Origin: Perkinsus marinus ATCC 50983
Lineage: Eukaryota > Perkinsozoa > Perkinsida > Perkinsidae
Length of the DNA stretch: 22,466 nt
Direction of reading: 5' to 3'
Assembly: GCF_000006405.1 (NCBI RefSeq)
Contig: NW_003209437.1
Location: forward strand, 238,281-260,746
The notes under the pieces are model-generated. The model was not told the DNA's origin. It searched no databases and saw nothing but the letters and a program-made list of their open reading frames with translations. Shown piece after piece: positions 19,420-22,466 of the stretch. The position numbers and the translations under genes are program-made. Numbering within the stretch: position 1 is the first letter of the stretch; the number at the start of each line of letters is the position of its first letter.

Positions 19420-19878
19420 TCAGACCGAAGATCTTAGATAATCACAAAACGAGTCTTTCGGGAAGGTATCCTCCACAAATAAACCGCAAGGGGCGGATGC
19501 TAAACCAATGAGATGAGAGGGTAGATCTCTAAACCGGTTACGCCTAACATCGAGGGTCCACCACAACATTGAGAAGTGGAGGATCACCTCTGGCCGGACG
19601 CGGATAAGAAACGCGTCCAGGTCATATTGGCTATACATGTCTGGCAGCTCTGTGGCCAAGACCGCGCTGCTACTACTATCACTATTACCACCGGTTGATG
19701 AACATGCAACATCGGGGATGAGCAAATTCCCTACCGTGGAAGATTCAGCAGTAGTAGTAGCAGGTCGACTAACGGGCGATGGGTTAACGGCAGGAGATGA
19801 AGCAGGTGAAAGAGAAGAAGAAGAAGAAAACGAAGAAGGAGAAGAAGAAGAAAACGGAGGAATGTTAGGAATAGAATG
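19420..19878 (-). CDS. Serine-rich open frame at the head of the OTU unit
   Basis: The first part is a run of Ser codons from a purine tract on the plus strand (SSSSPSSFSSSSSLSP), followed by a Thr/Ser-rich linker. The folded-looking second half (DAFLIRVRPEVILHFSMLWW...) ends DSFCDYLRSSV. There is no start codon near the head of the frame; the first Met is near 19636. It lies next to the 464-codon frame and probably belongs to the same unit. No domain is recognised. Confidence 0.4.
   Translation of the reverse strand, partial: HSIPNIPPFSSSSPSSFSSSSSLSPASSPAVNPSPVSRPATTTAESSTVGNLLIPDVACSSTGGNSDSSSSAVLATELPDMYSQYDLDAFLIRVRPEVILHFSMLWWTLDVRRNRFRDLPSHLIGLASAPCGLFVEDTFPKDSFCDYLRSSV
19808..19860 (+). 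repeat. Purine tract (GAA-rich)
   Basis: Almost pure A/G over more than 50 bases, with repeated GAAGAA. On the minus strand it encodes the serine run of the frame described above. Imperfect copies of GAATGTTAGGA follow at 19859-19882. Replication slippage is the simplest origin. Confidence 0.7.
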
Positions 19879-19889
19879 TTAGGAAGGGA

Positions 19890-20266
19890 GAGAAGAACTG
19901 GAGGAAAAAGACGAGGCAGGAAGGATGTCAATTGGAGAAGGTAATTCCACCGACGGGCATACAGGGCATAGGGCATACAGAGACTGTTCCACAAAGCAGC
20001 CTGTGTCATGTTATGCGTGATCGGATTGCTTATCACTCTATCGTCCAATAGATGTGTTACTATGTAACCTGTATGCTCAATCTGTCCCTTCTTCCAGCTA
20101 TGGTTAGTGAAAAGTTTCTTTGCTGCTGTTGTATTCAGTCTACCCCTTAAATAGTAACACTCTATTTGGTGTTATAAGTCAATCACAGCGAGGTTTTAGT
20201 GCATAAGGGCACAACGGGCGACCATTGTGTAGCCTGATAAATGTGCTGGGATAATAAATATTGTTG
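19890..20266. other. Stretch without a supported gene
   Basis: It contains a short duplication (GGGCATACAGGGCATAGGGCATACAG near 19955-19980) and AT-rich sequence after 20050. No domain, RNA gene or terminal repeat pairing with the 17.2-kb side was found. It may hold the left boundary of the OTU unit. Confidence 0.35.
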
Positions 20267-20491
20267 CTAAAAATACACCGATTGAAGTCCGTCCACCGCA
20301 TTCCTTCCTGGCACAATCCTCCATTCATCATATGTTCCCAATATACGGTAAGACTTGGCTACAGTACATGGAGTAATCATTGAGTCGAAGTAAGTGCCCC
20401 ATTGAGGCTGGAGTGATGTTCCGACGAGATAACTATGTACTTCACCAACGCAATCACACTTCGCGAGGAGGGACTGCATTTCAGCATGCAC
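20267..20491 (-). CDS. Possible extra last exon or small gene
   Basis: A 74-codon open frame ending at TAG, with coding-like content (LLAKCDCVGEVHSYLVGTSL ... GTYDEWRIVPGRN). Its first true ATG is five codons in. It starts 22 nt beyond the stop of the nine-exon gene and could be joined to it in phase by a very short intron (27-33 nt), which is shorter than any other intron here. No domain is recognised. Confidence 0.3.
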   Translation of the reverse strand: MHAEMQSLLAKCDCVGEVHSYLVGTSLQPQWGTYFDSMITPCTVAKSYRILGTYDEWRIVPGRNAVDGLQSVYF

Positions 20492-20512
20492 TTCGATAAC
20501 GAATCAACTTCT

Positions 20513-22429
20513 TCAACCTATACAAGTGGTGGTGGGATTTCCTCTCGCACGATTCCGTGGGCCTTTGTTCTGTAAGCTGGATGATAGAACAGCTCTTAGC
20601 TGGGCAATTGATATCCTTGAAGTGGGTATATGAGGTTCCTCGAGCTCTTCATCCGCAATATATGATGAGGGTAAGGGACACTCACTGTAGCGCATCGGAA
20701 CCTGCTCGCTCTCTTTCCCCTCCTGCTGCAGAATAATACTTGCACGCTGACGTAACCCAAGCTCCGTCTTCCTCTGTGCGACCAGCCTCCGACTCTTCGC
20801 ACAGATTTGCGGCCGAAATGTACATTCTTCGTTTTCTGCAGCCACCGCGGCGTGATGTAGTTTTCCCCTACGCTCTTGAGTCCGATCAGTAAGAGGGATA
20901 ACAGAATTTCGTGATTTCGCAGAACCCATTGGCCGTATGCTCGTACCCTCAGCTTGAGGGCTGAAAGGCGTATCGCCAAGCGGAATTTTCGGAATAGTCG
21001 ACACCGATGACAATGACGAACGCCTAGCGGGACGCGTTGTTGCTCCTGCTGCACGGTCTTGACTAACTAGAGGAGTCTGGCCAGTGCTTGAGTCTGAGGA
21101 ATGAGACACGGAGGGAAAATGGAAACCAGAAAACCAAGGCTCTCACTGTGAGAGTTTCACACAAAAAATCATTTTCGACTGACCTGCAGGTAGATGTCCG
21201 GCAACAACGTCTGGTGAAGCAGCGGAGTCTCTTCTCGCCTGTGGAGTGCGCCGCTGCTTAGACCTGAGATAAGCGACCACTCAATCAGTCGGTAGAATAA
21301 TTTTTCCATCATGATGCTCCTACTCATTCCTGCTAACACTGCTCAATTGAGGGGAGCTGCCTCGAGAGCTCGGCAAAGACAGCCATGGGAGGTTGGGTCT
21401 GCCAGATCGACCTCGGAATGAGCCTATCAGGCGGGTCATCAAGATGGACGATCTTGCAGTGATTAGTACGCGGATTTTGCCTCGGACTTGGAGCTGAACC
21501 GTCTGATGTTCCGTCAAGATCCAAATCAAAATCAAGCCCGTGTGGAGATCGTGGAGTCCTGCCAAAGCACAGCTGCGGCCACTGCGGAGATACCCTCAGA
21601 AGCCGTATGAAACGCGTCTAGTTCGTACGGCTTAGGCATAGACTCCGCCCCGTCCGTCTCAGCTGCGCTTCCCGCATCTGAGCACAGAAGTGTATAGGTA
21701 TATAGTTACGGGAGGAAAATTGAACCTTCAGCATGTTGCTCATCTTCAGCTGAGCTGTCATCACGGGGCCAGAAGTCGGGGAGAACCATGCCATCCTCGC
21801 TACCTCGACCACGTCTACCATACTTCGGGTACGACGCAGACCTGGAATGACAATACTTCATCTTCACTAATGAAAGGATGCGCTCAGCATCACAGCTGTG
21901 TCGAGTGCATATCGTCAACTCCTATAGTGTCAATACCGAGACCGATTTATGCGCTACTGGACAGTTTTGAAGCAATAGAGGCTTTTACCCGAGGACCCCG
22001 TCATCCCGAGAACCGACCGGCCTAACATCTTTCCCTCAGCTTTCGCTGAACTTTCTCTCTCTATCTCATCTCGGCCGATTATGACAGCTACATCTCTCGG
22101 CGAGCAACTATTCTCACCATTTTCAGGATTTCGCTTGGGGGATCGAGCATCTACGAACAAACCCAGGTTTAACAAATCAGGACCTGTCAGATCATCAGAT
22201 TTTCACCCGAGTATTCCGATCCAGTACGGGAATCCTTCTGCGTGCCTGTAGTCCGTGAGAAGCCGCGCTGGAGGTACTGAGCTGTCACAGTGCCAGTAGA
22301 TGCTCGGTACGACGCGCGGCGTAACTCGGGTCCACCAGCAACTTCGACCCTAGATGAACTCCGCTACACTCCAGCCTCCCTCTCAGCATCTCACTACCTT
22401 CGACCTCGAGCGATCCGACTTTGATCCAT
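20513..22429 (-). CDS. Nine-exon gene of unknown function with a TFRPQI motif; may run off the window
   Basis: Exons 22429-22398, 22349-22207, 22150-21989, 21921-21894, 21841-21726, 21677-21594, 21502-21340, 21263-21184 and 21093-20513 join with agreeing phases through eight GT-AG introns of 48-91 bp into 462 residues. The protein is mostly disordered, rich in Ser, Arg and Asp/Glu (SASYPKYGRRGRGSED, LDDPPDRLIPRS). Near residues 357-372 it has NEECTFRPQICAKSRR, a TF-x-P-x-I motif common in repetitive cytoskeletal and flagellar proteins of protists; this is only a hint. The frame is open to the right edge upstream of the Met chosen, so the true start may lie outside. Exon 4 is only 28 nt. No enzyme or known domain is visible. 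Confidence 0.72.
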
Positions 22430-22466
22430 CGTGTGATCATTGCTGTTCCGAGAGCAGCAGAAGAAT

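Noticed and set aside
17492-19878. Assigning the OTU unit to Polintons, LTR elements or a named virus family
   Set aside because: No polymerase, integrase, reverse transcriptase, capsid or terminal repeats could be seen, so the class is left open.
19731-20048. Leucine-rich frame resembling a membrane protein
   Set aside because: It is the shifted reading of the purine tract; the neighbouring frame with serine codons continues into more protein-like sequence.

Overview
The window looks like nuclear DNA of an alveolate protist, most likely Perkinsus or a close relative. The reasons are a eukaryotic xanthine dehydrogenase cut by 34 introns of only 43-89 bp, a WD40 gene and a third gene with the same intron style, and a 17-base sequence that matches the dinoflagellate/Perkinsus trans-splicing leader apart from one missing T. 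The genus is inferred; the small introns and their consistent phases are seen directly.

Layout. 9-1422 (-): six-exon WDR53-like WD40 protein. 2069-2667 (-): possible small three-exon gene. 2907-8987 (-): complete 35-exon xanthine dehydrogenase of 1,410 residues, by far the best supported gene; 33 introns are GT-AG and one is GC-AG. 9264-10668 (+): three weak small-gene candidates, one just downstream of the spliced-leader-like relic. 10891-12258 (-): membrane protein with a PAS-like domain and a RanBP2-type zinc finger, in one open frame. 12591-12741: cluster of nested palindromes in the 769-bp gap between this gene and the divergent CCCH gene. 13028-14182 (+): four-exon protein with three CCCH zinc fingers. 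14183-16628: T-rich stretch with no convincing gene. 16634-17203: tRNA-like sequence (-) split by a 485-bp hAT-type MITE with perfect 8-bp target duplications. 17256-17326: minisatellite. 17492-19878 (-): a unit with an OTU-type cysteine protease frame, a long intronless frame and a serine-rich frame, probably an old mobile element. 20513 to the right edge (-): nine-exon gene of unknown function with a TFRPQI motif.

The genes do not form one pathway. Xanthine dehydrogenase does purine breakdown, the CCCH protein probably binds RNA, the PAS/zinc-finger membrane protein is a likely sensor or adaptor, and WDR53-like proteins are propeller scaffolds. Exon models were built by hand from splice signals, reading-phase agreement and remembered family sequences. 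No alignment or database search was run.
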